Source: Lichtheimia corymbifera B2541
Lineage: Eukaryota; Mucoromycota; Mucoromycetes; Mucorales; Lichtheimiaceae
DNA length: 64,000 nt
NCBI GenBank assembly: GCA_000697475.1
Contig: JNEU01000926.1
Location: 1 to 64,000 of the forward strand
Direction of reading: 5' to 3'
Under the pieces are notes generated by a model, which was given only the letters and a program-made list of their open reading frames with translations, was not told where the DNA came from and ran no database searches. Both the position numbers and the translations under genes were made by a program. Each line of letters begins with the position of its first letter. The stretch's first letter is position 1. Below are positions 49,303 through 62,500 of the stretch, one piece after another.

Positions 49303-49774
49303 ACGGCTTAGATGCCATAATGTTACCCATAATATACAAACCTATTGGGTCTAGGAAGGATTGACAGGAATGGCGTCAATAGGCTGTATCTGACGACCAG
49401 TAATTGGGATCGGCTTCTCTTTTCCGTACACAAATGATGTAACATCAAGCTAATGCAGTACGATGCAAATTGTTGTTTATCTCCTTAATTGCCTTTTCTA
49501 TCGATTTCGATATATCCGAACCTCCTTCGTTTGATGTCAAAGGGCAGAAGACCGCGTCTCATCTCTCCTTGCTTTATTCTCCCACTCATATCAGCATCAT
49601 CTCATGCAAAAGATCTATTGTTCCGCAGATGATATAATTAAAAGGTCGTTACTCTCCTTTTTGGGAGATCTTCGTTCCTTTTTTTCTTTTCGTTTCGTTC
49701 CATCACACACGCACTTGTATTATCCTTACTCTTACATTAAAGGCGTCCATGTGCGCATAGACCATTCTTGAAAC
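49303..49774. other. Intergenic region, NOSIP to MADS-box gene
   Basis: About 470 bases. T-rich leader at 49675-49735 and an AT-rich TATAATTAAAAG near 49630 that may serve as TATA box. No gene seen. Confidence 0.5.
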
Positions 49775-50405
49775 ATGCAACAAATGCCACCTTCTACTAC
49801 CATCACTGATACAAAACAAGAAGCTGCTACCAATTGCTTATATTCATCACAAGCACCACCACAACAACAACAACCATCGTCTTTGGCATCCATCCCAGGA
49901 GGGGTTAATACTCCCACCCCGCAAGGCTTTCGTTCACCACCGCAACCAGATGATGAGTCTGAGGAAGATGATGCTGCAAGTAAACCAGACATCCCCAATC
50001 ATAAACGTAACGGACGACGTAAAATCAAGATTGAATACATTGAAGATCGGTCAAGACGTCACATTACATTTTCAAAGAGGAAAGCAGGGATTATGAAAAA
50101 GGTAAATGAACGACCACTCAATGTTACATTGGAATCATCCGATGCTTAATGCCATCCGCTGTATGTACATATAGGCGTATGAGCTGAGTACCTTGACAGG
50201 CACTCAAGTATTATTGCTAGTTGTATCAGAAACAGGCCTAGTGTATACATTTACAACGCCAAAGCTGCAGCCGTTGGTCACCAAACCAGAAGGCAAGGGT
50301 TTAATTCAAGCGTGTCTCAATGCGCCCGACGAGCCAGTAGGCCCTTCTTCTTCCATGGGGAACAAATCCATCAACGACGGAGTGGGAGACAGCAGCAACA
50401 TATAA
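49775..50405 (+). CDS. SRF/MCM1-type MADS-box transcription factor
   Basis: A nuclear DNA-binding regulator of the MCM1/SRF class. Two exons. A Gln/Pro-rich N-terminus and an acidic stretch (DDESEEDDAA) precede the MADS box: GRRKIKIEYIEDRSRRHITF, then SKRKAGIMKKAYELSTLTGT and QVLLLVVSETGLVYTFTTPK. The intron falls inside the MADS box between KK and AYEL. All SRF-specific residues of the DNA-binding helix are present. The remaining C-terminus is short (~60 residues), so the protein is smaller than many fungal MCM1 orthologues. Targets cannot be read from the sequence. Confidence 0.93.
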
Positions 50406-50843
50406 AGAAATGATGGTGCGACGGATATACATTTATTTCCATAGCAAGCTAGCATGGGCAAATTGGGATGATGACATATGGGTGGCAATAACTTTAGATC
50501 ATCAGATATGTGGAAGCAAACAAACACCCATTCACATAAAAGAAACCTTATTTCCATCTTATGAGACCACCTCCACATTTATGGATTACTGCCGAGGGCA
50601 CAAGGATACTTTATCATTACAGCAGAGTATAGTAGATTACAAACAACAAAGGAATAATTTTCAGTACTAGAGAAGGGGAGAGAGATATGTGGATGCGTAT
50701 AATGCGATTGCAAACAGAAAAAGATTAAAGGTTTCAATAGTAAGAGTAAAACAAAGAAATGCAAATCGAAAGAGAAAGGAGAAGAGCGTATTTGGATATG
50801 CGTGTACGGTTGATGAAAAGGGGAGAGATGTCGATGGTGATAT
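50406..50843. other. Convergent intergenic region
   Basis: About 440 bases between convergent 3' ends of the MADS-box and fatty-acid hydroxylase genes. The frame at 50410-50670 has no domain and lies in likely 3' UTR. Confidence 0.5.
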
Positions 50844-51979
50844 TTACTCATCCTTGTATTGGAGCACCGTGCCAAAGACATAGTCCCACATCTTGGAAGT
50901 GATACCATAACCCGTGTCGAAATCCTTGTAGTGATGAGCCATGTGATACTTTTTCATCTCCTTAAAGTGGATCTTGAACACCTTGGCGTGATGCAAGTAG
51001 TAGTGGACACAATCATACAAGACGTAGCCAAGGAAACCACCGGCGATAATACCATAAGCCATCACAGGTGGGAACAATGCATGTCCAAGACGAGTCAATG
51101 GATAAGAAATAAATACATTCAAAGCAGGTGGCATGACCAATCGAAGACTATAAGCATACATATAGATTAGGCTATCATTCATATATACACCCTTGTCACC
51201 CACACACACACTACTTACCGATCCATGGGGAGATAATGATGGAAACCATGCAAAGTAAAGTGGAGAGTGAAAGCCATTTGATGATCAGGGAGCCATTCAT
51301 CAACGTGGAAAAGGAAGCGATGCAAGCCATATTCAAGCAACGACCAAATGAGGATACCCAGAGCAAATGATAGCGTGCTTACAACCGGCATATTGTCCTC
51401 CAACGATTTCATCAAATGATAACCCACGACAGGCAGCCAGATAACAGGCACTACCCACCATGCTGTTTTGCTCAAGGGCTCCAATAACCAATGACCAAAG
51501 AATTGAGCCGGCTTGGGAAGATAACGAGGTTTATGCACTTGTTCCAGATAGAATTCCTTGGTAAAGTTGCCGCGCAACATTTGTGGGATGAGTGGCTTTC
51601 GCAAATCCAAAAACTGATTCTTCTTTGCATCGAGTGCCAAGTCAGTCTCCTTGGGGTGGAAGTCTTCACGAGTGTAATCCTCCTCCTCTTCATCATCCTC
51701 GCCTTGAAGGTTGCTGCTGTTGTCACCGTTACGGGATAAGGTGCCGAGACAATACTCCTCCAAAATTTCATAAGCTGCATCGGAATGGGCATGTTCCAAG
51801 ACATCTCGCATAATCGCCGAGACATCTTTGCCAGCATAGTCCAGAATAAGATCGTCACCACCGGGATGGTCCTGAATGAATTCGGTCACGTCGTACACCT
51901 TGCCGTCAAAGATGACCCAGCAAGACTTTGCATTGTTGTGGCGTGCCACCTCAGATTGGGTATACAGTTTGACAGCCAT
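50844..51979 (-). CDS. scs7: Fatty-acid 2-hydroxylase with cytochrome b5 domain (SCS7-like)
   Basis: An ER membrane di-iron enzyme that 2-hydroxylates the very-long-chain fatty acid of sphingolipids. Two exons, about 354 residues. The N-terminal cytochrome b5 domain shows KSCWVIFDGKVYDVTEF and HPGGDDLIL (first haem His), with HAHSDAAYEILEEY carrying the second. A linker leads to membrane segments (AWWVVPVIWLPVVGYHLM; VVSTLSFALGILIWSLLEYG). The histidine boxes are HRFLFHVDEW, LHFTLHGFHHYLPMDR (completed across the intron), YYLHH and YHMAHHYKDFDTGYGIT. All ligands are present. Length and order match yeast Scs7. Confidence 0.95.
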
Positions 51980-53964
51980 CAGTGAGATATCCTACGTAGG
52001 CCAAGACGGAAAAGTAAAATAGAGAGAGAGAGAGAAAGAGTGGGTTTTAAAAAGGAAAAAAAAAGAGAGAGAGATGAAATGAAAAATGAAGGGGAGCCAG
52101 AACTTTTTTTTTTTGTCGGATGATGCTTCACTCCGAAGGTGTTCTCTGTAAAGCTTTCCTTGCCCCGTCAGCGGAAACATTCCATTTTCTGAACACGCCA
52201 CTCTTATGCCGGATTCCTACATAGTTTGACTCATCTACACATATCCTACCTACAATTGCCCCCGTATAAAAAGCACTTGTTCATTCTCAGAGATAATAAT
52301 TACATGTAATGCCTACCTATTAGATCTTGAGTATTGTTTTGTATATAGCTTACATCGTATCCTATAAACCTACTTACTGCTTCCAAATATCGCCGCATAC
52401 ATTGATGATGGATAATAACCAGCATCCAAATTGACTGATGGCAACCACCTTTGGAATGCTGGTGCCTATACACAGAATTCGGAGTTAACTAGTCATCTGC
52501 AAATTACTCGTTGTGTCGCATCCGGCAAGCGAATACCGAGTGATCATATCAGGGGTGTTTTCTTCATTTCCTATCCGCTTGCAAGCTATCACCTCATTGA
52601 CCAAGCTGGTGATGCTGGTTATAGTACAACAATCAAGGTGTAAGCTCCACGCTCTTTATATATTTAGTATCGAGGTTGAGTTATCATTGACTACGTATTC
52701 AGCCTGTGTCCATGTCTTGCTAACTAAAGGGCAAAGGTATGTATGGTCATGTTGCACCGAAGTTGGAAAAGTCGGCATATCGCCTTCATGCGTGAGATCG
52801 GGTATCCTTTAATTGCTGATATCCATCCAGTTGTATCATCATTACTGCTTACATGACCCAAGTGCTCAAACGTACACTCAACCATCCTGGAATATAGATG
52901 ATAGCTAGTATCCTTTTGTAATGTGTATATGTGTACGAGCATAAAAACGGAGGTCTTAGGTAGCTGTGATAGCAGATTGGTGCCAATTACTTGATGATGG
53001 ATATTGATGACAGCTGGTCTAATAATGTCGGTTGCATATTTATGCATGAACAATCAAACCACGACATCTTTACTGATAGAGAACCAGCTTTGATCCTACT
53101 TTTCTGTAGACATACCCCCCCACCTTATCAGCTCATGCACTATCCCCCAGCGAGCAATTTCATCACTCTTTTTTGTAGTGAGCACATAATTCACACGGGC
53201 TGCCATAATGACGAACAACAAAAATGTTGTAGTCTACCATCTCTTTCCTCCTCCGTCATATTTCTTTGATTACTAGTGTTTCATTGTCTTGATTGTCATT
53301 GTGATATTTGACCCTTTTGTAATAAACCCTGACTGAGTATGTATCTTGCTTGATGAACGACCCATATGTGTATGAACGATCAACTTTGCACGTTTAAATG
53401 TCCAATCCCTTTTTAGGCTTCGACGTCAATCATGCATACATTTTTGACATGGGTATTATATAGAGCTTTATCCACCACATGATATGCTGCACATCCCATT
53501 GAGTAAAATCGTCATATACGCTGACATTGCCGTGGAATAAAAAACAGCTTTCATCATTTTTTGGTTTTCAGTCGCCTTCTTCTTTCCGGTTGATGCATTA
53601 GATAAGTGATCAAAGTTGCACTTTTCTACTAATCTATTACGCTAAGTAGCTATGTATCATTATCCTCTGAACGCTGATGGTAAATAAGACCCAAACTCTG
53701 TGAAGAATGGCTATTGATGCTATTCCATTATCCTTGGCCAATGCATCAGAGTGAGATCCACCTCAAGTGCAATCTTTTTTATTTCCGTTGTTTTATCAAC
53801 CGTTGCAATCTCACTACTACTACGACTACTACCACCAAGACAGTAATAGAATGCCTGTGGGGTGTCACGTGTTATTCAAAGAAGCTGATGTTGCATTGAG
53901 AGCCCGCTCCTCGGTTACCATCGCCGGTAGGACTTGACAGAGCCAGCTTTTGCTAATCAACAAC
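51980..53964. other. Long intergenic region, hydroxylase promoter and UROD upstream
   Basis: About 2 kb between divergent genes. An A/G-rich stretch at 52020-52080 is the complement of a pyrimidine-rich leader for the hydroxylase. Frames at 52431-53269 and 53714-53899 are short and overlapping, without domains. A small ACT/ACC repeat lies at 53814-53835. I see no further gene. Confidence 0.5.
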
Positions 53965-55267
53965 ATGAGCTCCTCCGCTGCTTTCCCTCCTCTCAAGAAT
54001 GACTTGTTGCTGCGTGCTGCTCGCGGTAATTTTACAATGCTTGTGTTGAATTCAGACCCATTGACGCGAGCGAGCCCATTGTAGGCGAGAAGGTTGAACG
54101 TGCACCAATCTGGATCATGAGACAAGCTGGTCGTTACTTGCCAGGTACATATCACTATTGAAAACCCCCCTCCTGCTCCATTGGATTATATAGATATTCA
54201 TATATTGAATGTGTCCGTGTAGAGTTCCGAGAATTACGCAAGCACCACAGCTTTTTCACGATTTGTCGCACACCCGAGTTGGCTTGTCAATTGACTTTGC
54301 AACCCATTGATCGTTATGGTGGTCTGTTGGATGGCTCTATCATTTTCTCTGATATCTTGGTGATCCCTCAAGCTATGGGTTTGGATGTGCAAATGGTGGA
54401 AGGACGTGGCCCTGTTTTTACCGATCCTCTCTTTACTCCCGATGACATGAAACGCTTGCGCGAACACGTGGATGTTGACAAGGAACTTGGATACGTTTAT
54501 GAAGCTATCACTCTCACTCGTCACAAGCTGGAGGGTCGCGTTCCCTTGTTTGGTTTCATTGGTGCTCCATGGACATTGATGGCATATATGATTGAAGGTG
54601 GTGGTAGCAAGACCTTGTCCAAGGCCAAATCCTGGTTATGGAAATACACGGATGATGCACACGCATTGTTGCAACGCATCACTGATATCTCGGTCGAGTT
54701 CCTTGTGGGTCAAGTGAAAGCCGGTGCCCAGGTAAGTGATAGGCCATATGAAAAGCAATTATACGTACTGATATGTGTGGATTGAAATATATATAGCTTC
54801 TTCAAGTTTTCGACTCTTGGGGTGGTGAACTTAGCCCTTATGATTTCAGGACCTTCTCGCTTCCTTATATCCAGCAAATCTCCAAGAGGGTGCGTCAACG
54901 ATTGGGTGAGCTTGGTATTCCTGAAGTCCCCATGGTGGTCTTTGCCAAGGGTGCATGGTTTGCATTGGAGGATCTTTCGCAAAGCGGATATGAAGTTGTC
55001 TCATTGGATTGGACGATCGACCCACAATATGCTCGTCAAGTCACCAAGGACCGTGTTGTACTCCAGGGTAATATGGATCCCTCCGTGTTGTATGGCGGTC
55101 ATGATGCTATCCGGGAAACAGCTACTCGTATGGTGCATGCTTTCGGTAAGGATGGCAAGCATATTGCCAACCTTGGTCATGGTATCCTTCCTACTGTGGA
55201 TCCTGAAGCTCTCAAGGTGTACTTGGAGACTGTGCAACAGGTGTCTGCCGAACTCAAGAAAGATTAG
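53965..55267 (+). CDS. hem12: Uroporphyrinogen decarboxylase
   Basis: The cytosolic haem-biosynthesis enzyme converting uroporphyrinogen III to coproporphyrinogen III. Four exons. Exon 1 is short (MSSSAAFPPLKNDLLLRAAR plus one base); the first intron must end at ...CCCATTGTAG near 54080, which restores G-E-K-V-E-R. The signature IWIMRQAGRYLP spans residues ~27-38. Then come LTLQPIDRYGGLLDGSIIFS, DILVIPQAMGLDVQMV, VPLFGFIGAPWTLMAYMIEG and, after intron 3, LLQVFDSWGGELSP, VVFAKGAWFALEDL and LGHGILPTVDPEAL. These contain the catalytic Arg, Asp, Tyr and His positions of the family. About 365 residues, the usual length. Confidence 0.96.
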
Positions 55268-55614
55268 ACAGATATATCCCCCTCTCAACAAGAATCATTT
55301 GATTGTTCATTCACTAGTATATATTACAATATATATATTTCATTTGATTGTTTATCTACTCGGATTGAAGAGGGCATTGATGCAGTTGCTTGGTTACCAC
55401 ACCGATTATGTATTTACTATAAAGATGCACCATGGACTAGTTAGGCCTGTTCCTGGTGGAAATGATTGAAAAAGCGCAGTGTGGCAATCCCCGCCTGGAA
55501 GGATGGTGGTAAAAGGGTCAGCAACTTTGTTTACTAGCTCAGCGGCTTTCTCAACTCGCAGACACCCACACATACACACCTTCTCTCTTCCTCGCAATAT
55601 ATATATATACACAC

Positions 55615-56572
55615 ATGCTGTCCCTTGTACGATCAGCCGCTGTTGCCGGACGACGTAGCACTGTTCTTCCTCGAGTTGCCACCTCGGCCATTGTCAACAA
55701 TCAGCAATCGCGATCCTATGTGTCAAAAAAGAAGAAAAAGGCAGCTGCACGAGAAGATCCTGACGCTCTTGACATGCAAGAAGCTGTACGTGTACTCAAG
55801 GCATTCGAAGTCGGTGAACCATCGCATCAGATCGAAGCTCATATCCAGTGCAAAATTGAGAAATCGACACCTATTATCCGTGGTTCGTTAGTGTTGCCTC
55901 GTAGTGTCAAGCAAGAAGCTACTATTTTGGTATTTGCTACCGGCAAGCATGCTGATGAGGCACGAGCTGCTGGTGCACACTATGTTGGTGGTCAAGAATT
56001 GATCGAGCAAGTACAAAACGGTGATCTCAAGTTTGACAAGTGTATCTCGACTCCAGCCATGTTCCCTGCTGTTACCAAGATTGCACGTGTTCTCGGTCCC
56101 AAAGGTTTAATGCCAACTGTTAAGAAGGGTAAGCAAGAAAATTGAAACCATTCTATTATACATCATGCTAATGGATGGGTAAATGCAGGTACTGTGACAG
56201 AAGATATTGCCAACATTGTACGGACGTCAAAAAGCTCGTTTGATTTCAAGGCTGACAAGCATGGTGTATTGCATACTGGTATTGGCAAAGTTAGCTTTGA
56301 TGGCGCTGATCTTGAAGGTATATCAAATGGTCATGTTGATGAAAGGAGACAAGGATTGGATATTAATATAAAAGAGTGTAGCTAATCTCAAGGCCATCTT
56401 GGAGGAATTGCGAGTATTCGGCAAGTCTCATAACTTGAAGGGTAAGCGATTACAACTTTTTAAATATCTTTAGATGTATACTTATGAAATGAGAATAGGC
56501 TTTATTCAAAAGGTGTATGTATCCTCCACACGTGGTCCTGGTATTGCTGTTGCTGGTGGTGCATCCATGTAG
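55615..56572 (+). CDS. mrpl1: Mitochondrial ribosomal protein uL1m (MRPL1)
   Basis: A large-subunit protein of the mitochondrial ribosome, forming the L1 stalk. Four exons. An Arg/Ser/Ala-rich N-terminus (MLSLVRSAAVAGRRSTVLPR) is a typical mitochondrial presequence. Then KKKKKAAAREDPDALDMQEA, FEVGEPSHQIEAHIQCKIEK, LVLPRSVKQEATILVFATGK, GAHYVGGQELIEQVQNGDL and the L1 hallmark RVLGPKGLMPTVKKGTVTED (across an intron). It ends GFIQKVYVSSTRGPGIAV. The next gene, uL5m, follows head-to-tail 310 bases away. Confidence 0.94.
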
Positions 56573-56881
56573 ACTATTCCTTCTTCATTCATGTTTTATT
56601 CTTCTTCTTCTCTTATAAAAAGTTGTACATCCATTATTACACGCATTTTATATAGTGGTGGTTAGTGGGATGGATGAGATCATGCGATGACACGTGCAGT
56701 AACCTTGTTAACCATCACCATGGAAACGTCCAATGATCAAATCGGGAAGGTGGAATAGCAGCCACCAGTTCAAGTCACGATTTTCAATGTTCTGGCTGGG
56801 TTTGTGTTGTGTGGTGGTGGTGGTCTTGACGAGCGGTGTCTTGTTGTTCACGAACCAAAACAACTTCAACACATTACCGCC
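56573..56881. other. Intergenic region between uL1m and uL5m
   Basis: About 310 bases with 3' UTR and promoter sequence. An ATG at 56804 opens the same frame region but a shorter start at 56882 fits the presequence better. Confidence 0.5.
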
Positions 56882-57782
56882 ATGGCCTTGTCGTTCAAGA
56901 ATGCAGCTCGTCATGCTGCCATGTACAAACGTTGTTTTGCAGCTGCTACTTCACGACCATTCAGCACGACTCCTTGTGCAGCTTCTTCTTCACACGGCCT
57001 TTTGAGGTTCAAGGAGTATTATGACAGCACCTTGTCTGAAGATCTCATGGTGTTGACATACGATCATGCTCGTGCAGCACCACCCACCACAAAGTATCCC
57101 GATATTCAAGCCTTGATTGACCGAGCTTTGGCTACCGAAGAAACACCTCAACAAGCACCACAAAAAGAAGAACAAGAGTATGCTCACCGTACACGAAAAG
57201 GCGGTAAACCCGTCAAGCCTATTCAACCATTGAAGAGTGCCAACACTATCCCTAAGCTCGACAAAATCACCTTGCATGCCATGGTCAAGGATGCCATCCA
57301 CTCAAAGAACAACCTCTTGTCGGCTTTCATGGCCTTCCAAAGCATCACTGCTACTCGCCCTGAAATTGTCTATGCTAGAACCTCTGTTGCTAACTGGAAA
57401 TTACGGTAAGTTAAGCAAGATAAAAAGGCATCATCATCATCTAACCTCGTCATATATATCCAGTGAAGGAATGCCATTGGGTGTGAAGGTCACTTTGCGA
57501 GGAGAGGAAATGTATCAATTCATGGATAAGCTTGTGGAAATTGTGCTGCCACGTCTCAAAGAATGGCCTGGTCTTGCTATCACAGCAGGTGATGGTAACG
57601 GCAACATTGGTATCGGTTTCCCACCTTCTGCCTTGGCTCTCTTCCCAGAAATCGAAGGTTCATTTGACGTTTACCCCAAAATGACTGGTTTTGATGTCAA
57701 CTTCCACACCACTGCCTACACCAACACTGAAGGTCGATTGCTCCTTTCCGGCTTTTCTGTACCTTTCAACCCCAAAAAATAG
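56882..57782 (+). CDS. Mitochondrial ribosomal protein uL5m (MRPL7-like)
   Basis: A large-subunit mitochondrial ribosomal protein of the uL5 family. Two exons, about 309 residues. The presequence MALSFKNAARHAAMYKRCF is basic and amphipathic. The linker HRTRKGGKPVKPIQPLKSAN precedes the uL5 core: PKLDKITLHAMVKDAIHSK, LSAFMAFQSITATRPEIVYA, then after the intron EGMPLGVKVTLRGEEMYQFM, DKLVEIVLPRLKEWPGL and a C-terminal FDVYPKMTGFDVNFHTTAYT. ATG 56882 was preferred to the in-frame 56804 because it starts a clean presequence. Confidence 0.92.
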
Positions 57783-59539
57783 ATTCAGTATATATTATAT
57801 TTGTTTTTGTATTCAAAAGTGATTTCCTATGCAGCATTTGGATCTGGATTGGAGGATTGTTGAGAAAAGGAAATGAGGGGATCATTGTATCATAGATTAT
57901 ACTCTACTATCACTGAAGGGGAAGGAGTGGATACGCACAATATAATGAATAAACCTTGATGACTTGCAACGGTCTTCTTGAAGTTTGGGAATCGAGCTCG
58001 TTGTTTGCGAAAAGGAGAGCAGCATTGTAAAGGGAGAATGTCCATATGGTATGGAGAAAAAAGCACATCACGTATACTCCTCGAAAACGGTGGACAGACC
58101 ACTTGTATATATGAGATGTGGATGGAGGTGGCAATATTATTACAAGTATGGTGGCAACACCAACATCCTGCAACAACATGGGTCGATGTTTATGCATCAT
58201 TCATTGTTTGGTTTTTGTGTCATGATAAAAAGGGACAATGACAGCAACAACAACCCACACCCAACCCCCTCGTGGATATCGAGCAGCATTATACTTTTAG
58301 TCCGATCAATCATCCACCTCCACACAATGAGCATAGACAGGTTACCAATCACATGAGAGCCAATGTTTTTGTTGTGGTGCAATATCCACAAAAGGAAGAG
58401 GGATGGGATTGAGCATACATGGGAGACCTTGTGCTGCGTGATCAGGAGATGATCCCGGTGCGGCACTGGATGCTTCTATTTGAAAAAAAGTGTTCACGCT
58501 GTAGCAACTCGTGTATGTATGTGTATACGCATGTCTGGTGCTTCACTTTTGCATCACCCCCTTGCTCTTTTGAAGCAAACTTACTACTATAGGTAGTACT
58601 GGTATGCGGGGTAAAACTATCCACACATAACTCGAACCATGTTAAGCTTGAGAGCCAAGCTTGTAATGATGTGCATAATAATGGAATCAAGGGGATGAAG
58701 GGGAGAGGGAGAGAAAAACAAGAAAAGCACAGCAAAGGATGATGGTAATGAATGACGACCCTACCAACAAAGGCAAGAGGCTCATTGTAAATACTGTCAT
58801 ATGCGACGCTTGGTACACGGGTACTATGTACCAGGGAGTCAAAGATTGTCTCTTTGATTGTTAGCCTCATTCATCACCACGACGGCAGTAATACTTTCAC
58901 CCCTCACATCGGTGGAATCATCAGCTCTGGTGGAAAAAAATACCCCCTTTCATCAATAGATCGGCGACTGAGCAACACGTTGGCAATCGGCATATGCGTA
59001 TGTGCAAACCCCAATTTTGACAGCTGTCCACCCAGTTTGGAGTCACTTTTGAGGATACGGGTGCCTGCTGCAGATGTGCATTCACACACTCACACACTCA
59101 CACACACGCAAAGGACATCACCCTTTGCCGTTGTGTTCTATATGCAGCTGATGCTTTAAACTGCATAAAAAGAGCATGAGCATAACAATGGGGTAAACCA
59201 GGAACCAAAAGGAATAGACAATGAGTGTCTACAAACGATACCATAAACGCATACACATGCAAGGAGGGTTCAAAAAAAGGTATGTGTTTGTGATATTCTT
59301 GTTCTTGGTGAAACACTTGTCCACACAAACCAAGGGCTGGTGCCCTGTGTTACTGTGCATCACAATTGCTCGCCCCGACACCACACCAGCTGGTGCATTT
59401 TTGGTCCTGCGGATTTCATTTTTCATTCTACACCTTTTTCTTCCTGTTTTGTTTCCTTTCTTTTACCACCACCTTCGATACCAACAACCGTCCCCACTTA
59501 CTTTTTATCCCACGTCAATATACCTTCACCACCTTCAAG
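57783..59539. other. Intergenic region upstream of the kinesin
   Basis: About 1.75 kb. Overlapping frames on both strands at 57890-58870 and 58854-59328 lack domains. A CA-repeat lies at 59084-59107. The last ~130 bases are a pyrimidine-rich leader. No supportable gene. Confidence 0.5.
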
Positions 59540-62500
59540 ATGATGATGCGACCTAAATCATTACACTTACCATCGGCACCACAGCCTACCTATTCCACCT
59601 CTATTCTTCAGCTCCACAACCACCAGCAACAACAAAATGTTCCTGTTTCACCACCATCCACACCACTTGTACCAAATTCACCAGAGTCGTTATCATCACC
59701 ACCTTTATACCCATCACCAACGAGCTCTACAGTACGACCCACAAGCTCAACGTCAACAACAGCTATCAAAGAAAACGTGCAGGTCATGGTGCGATTACGT
59801 CCACCTTCTACAAAAGAACGAGAAGCCGACGAAAAGCCTTGTTGGCTGGTTGGTCCAGAGAATGGCATGATCAGGACATATGATGACAGCCGTCGAAATC
59901 CCGGCATCTATCAATACGGTAAGGATCGTTTTGTATAAAATGTTTCAAGTAACCTTAAACGCATGCATCCCTATATTAGACGCCGTCGTCAGTGGAAGTG
60001 ACAATCAATCCGTGTACGACACTGGCATCGGGGATTTGGTCAAGTAAGTAAAAAAAGTGGTAATTGCATGGCATGTTGGATATATGATCTTATATGATGC
60101 TTGGCTTTTTTAGGTCTACCATGGCCGGTTATAATGGTTTGTTTGCATATATGCCTAAAAAAAGCATACATCTCTGACACCCACACCTCCCCCAATTTAG
60201 GCACTGTTTTTGCATATGGCCAAACAGCAAGTGGTAAAACTTATGTAAGTTATCCGTCATATTCATATGGCTGAAAAAGTGATCACTAACTATGGAATGT
60301 TATTCTAATAGACTATGGTACGTAACAGCAACCCTCGGTTCCTTTTTTAGGTTATTGCATGAATATTGATCGTTGCATGTCATGTGCATTTCTCCTTGTA
60401 TTCCCACTCTTTTATTTATTAGATGGGTAAGTTGTTGGGTATGCTACGACTGCATAATGCATAACAATCTCACACATAACAAACATAGGTACCAAGTCTG
60501 AGCCTGGTGTGATCCCACGAGCTGTGAATGATCTTTTTACGTATATTGAAGAGGTATGTACATCATCAACGGGGGAGCGGAGAGAGGGGGAGCTTGGTAA
60601 TCATATTGACGAATCCGTGTGACTAACCACCTACATATGTATGGTATGCATGATAGCACCCTGGCCGAGAATTCCTGTTGCGTGTCTCATATATGGAGAT
60701 CTACAAGGAAAAAATCCACGATCTCATTGCAAAGGCAGATGGTCTCACACCTGAGATTCACGAAGATAAAAAGGTATTTTATAGTGTCTGTGTGAGAAAT
60801 AGAGAACAAGGCTGACACAATGATGCATCTTTGTTTTGCAGCGTGGCGTATTCGTCAAGAATCTTCGGGAGGTGATTGTCGTGTCACCGCAACAAGTATT
60901 AGACGTTATCAAAGAGGGTGAAGGTAATGCATTGTTTGACATTGTACCACTGTCGCACACAGACATATTGACATGTTTTCCCTTTAGCTAATCGTCATGT
61001 GGGTGAGACCGATTATAATGCACGCAGTAGTCGATCACATACAATCTTTCAAATGGTAAACATTCATTGTTGGCGCTATTTGAATCACAATGTCACGTTA
61101 CACTGAGCAATCTTTATTCTTCTTTTTCTTCAGGTCATTGAAAGCAGGAACAAGAATGTCTATGTACCAGATCAAGCCAGTGTCCGCATTTCTCAATTGG
61201 TAGGTTAATTCCACTCCTTTGCATTGCAGCATGTTGCTCCATGGACTCTTTGCTAATTTCCCCTTTAGAACCTGATTGACCTTGCAGGATCTGAAAAGGC
61301 AGCAAGTGATAGTGAACGACGTCAGGAAGGCTCTTATATCAACAAGAGGTAAGCACAGATGGACTATATAAAACGATCTATTTTGGTTGCTTATGTTCTT
61401 TGGCACGATAGTCTATTGGCTTTGGGCAATGTGATTTCGCAGCTGACTAACCCAAAGAGCTCGTAAGTATACATGTGTGTGCGCAGAGGGCGGTAATAGG
61501 TCGGCAGGAATTGACACAAAATGCATGGAATGTAGTGGAAATGACAAGGCCTTTGTCCAATACCGCACCTCGATCCTTACAAGAGTGTTGCAAACAGCAT
61601 TATCTGGCAATGCAAGAATATCCGTCATCTGTACCATCAATCCAACATGGAAATGCAAGACCGAATCAACAATGACGCTAAGATTTGCTCAACGTGCCAA
61701 GATGATCCGCACAGCAGCCAAAATGACGCGGGTAGGTAACTGGGCGATTAGTGTGATGCAAGAAAAGAGAGATTGATATGTTTTCGTGTAGATCAATGAA
61801 CATTCCGAGCTTCAAAAGTGCCTCAATACCATTGCTGAATTGCAGACTCGTATGCAGGAGAAGACTGAGGTAAGGGGGTAGACGATAGATTGCTATTGTG
61901 ACACAACATGATGACATTTTTTCTTTTATAGCAAGAGGTTGAAACGCGAGGAAGGTAAGTTGATGAGTGATTTTGTACATTGCATGATGTAAAACTGACA
62001 TTGGATATGCGTAGACTAAACCAATTGCTGGGTATGATCCTCACAAGCTCAAAAACGTCTGCAACAACGACCGCTGCGGTAAGTTATTTTTGTGAGGAAT
62101 ACAAGGAGAGCAGTGTCTGATACGTATATGCATGCATGCATTGGTCCTACCAATTAGGTGACCAAATTGGCAGATCAGGTGGCGAATGGGAGTGGTCCTC
62201 TTAGCCGAGAAACGATCCACGATGTTTTTACTCAATGCGAACAAGGGTTGACAGCGCATCGTGAGGAGATGGCCCAAATGCAGGCATCGTTGGAAGCTGC
62301 CAACAAGGAAAAGAGGGAATTGGAGGCACGATTACAAATGATGACCAAGGCTTCAGAGGAAGATCGTCAGCAGCTTGAAGAACGTTTGGCAGCATCCATC
62401 AAAGATGCCAAGGAACATGAACAAGAGTTTTTGACTCGATTGCAAGTGCTTCAAGAAGAGAATCGATATTTGGAGGCAAACCTTGCCACATTGCAACAGG

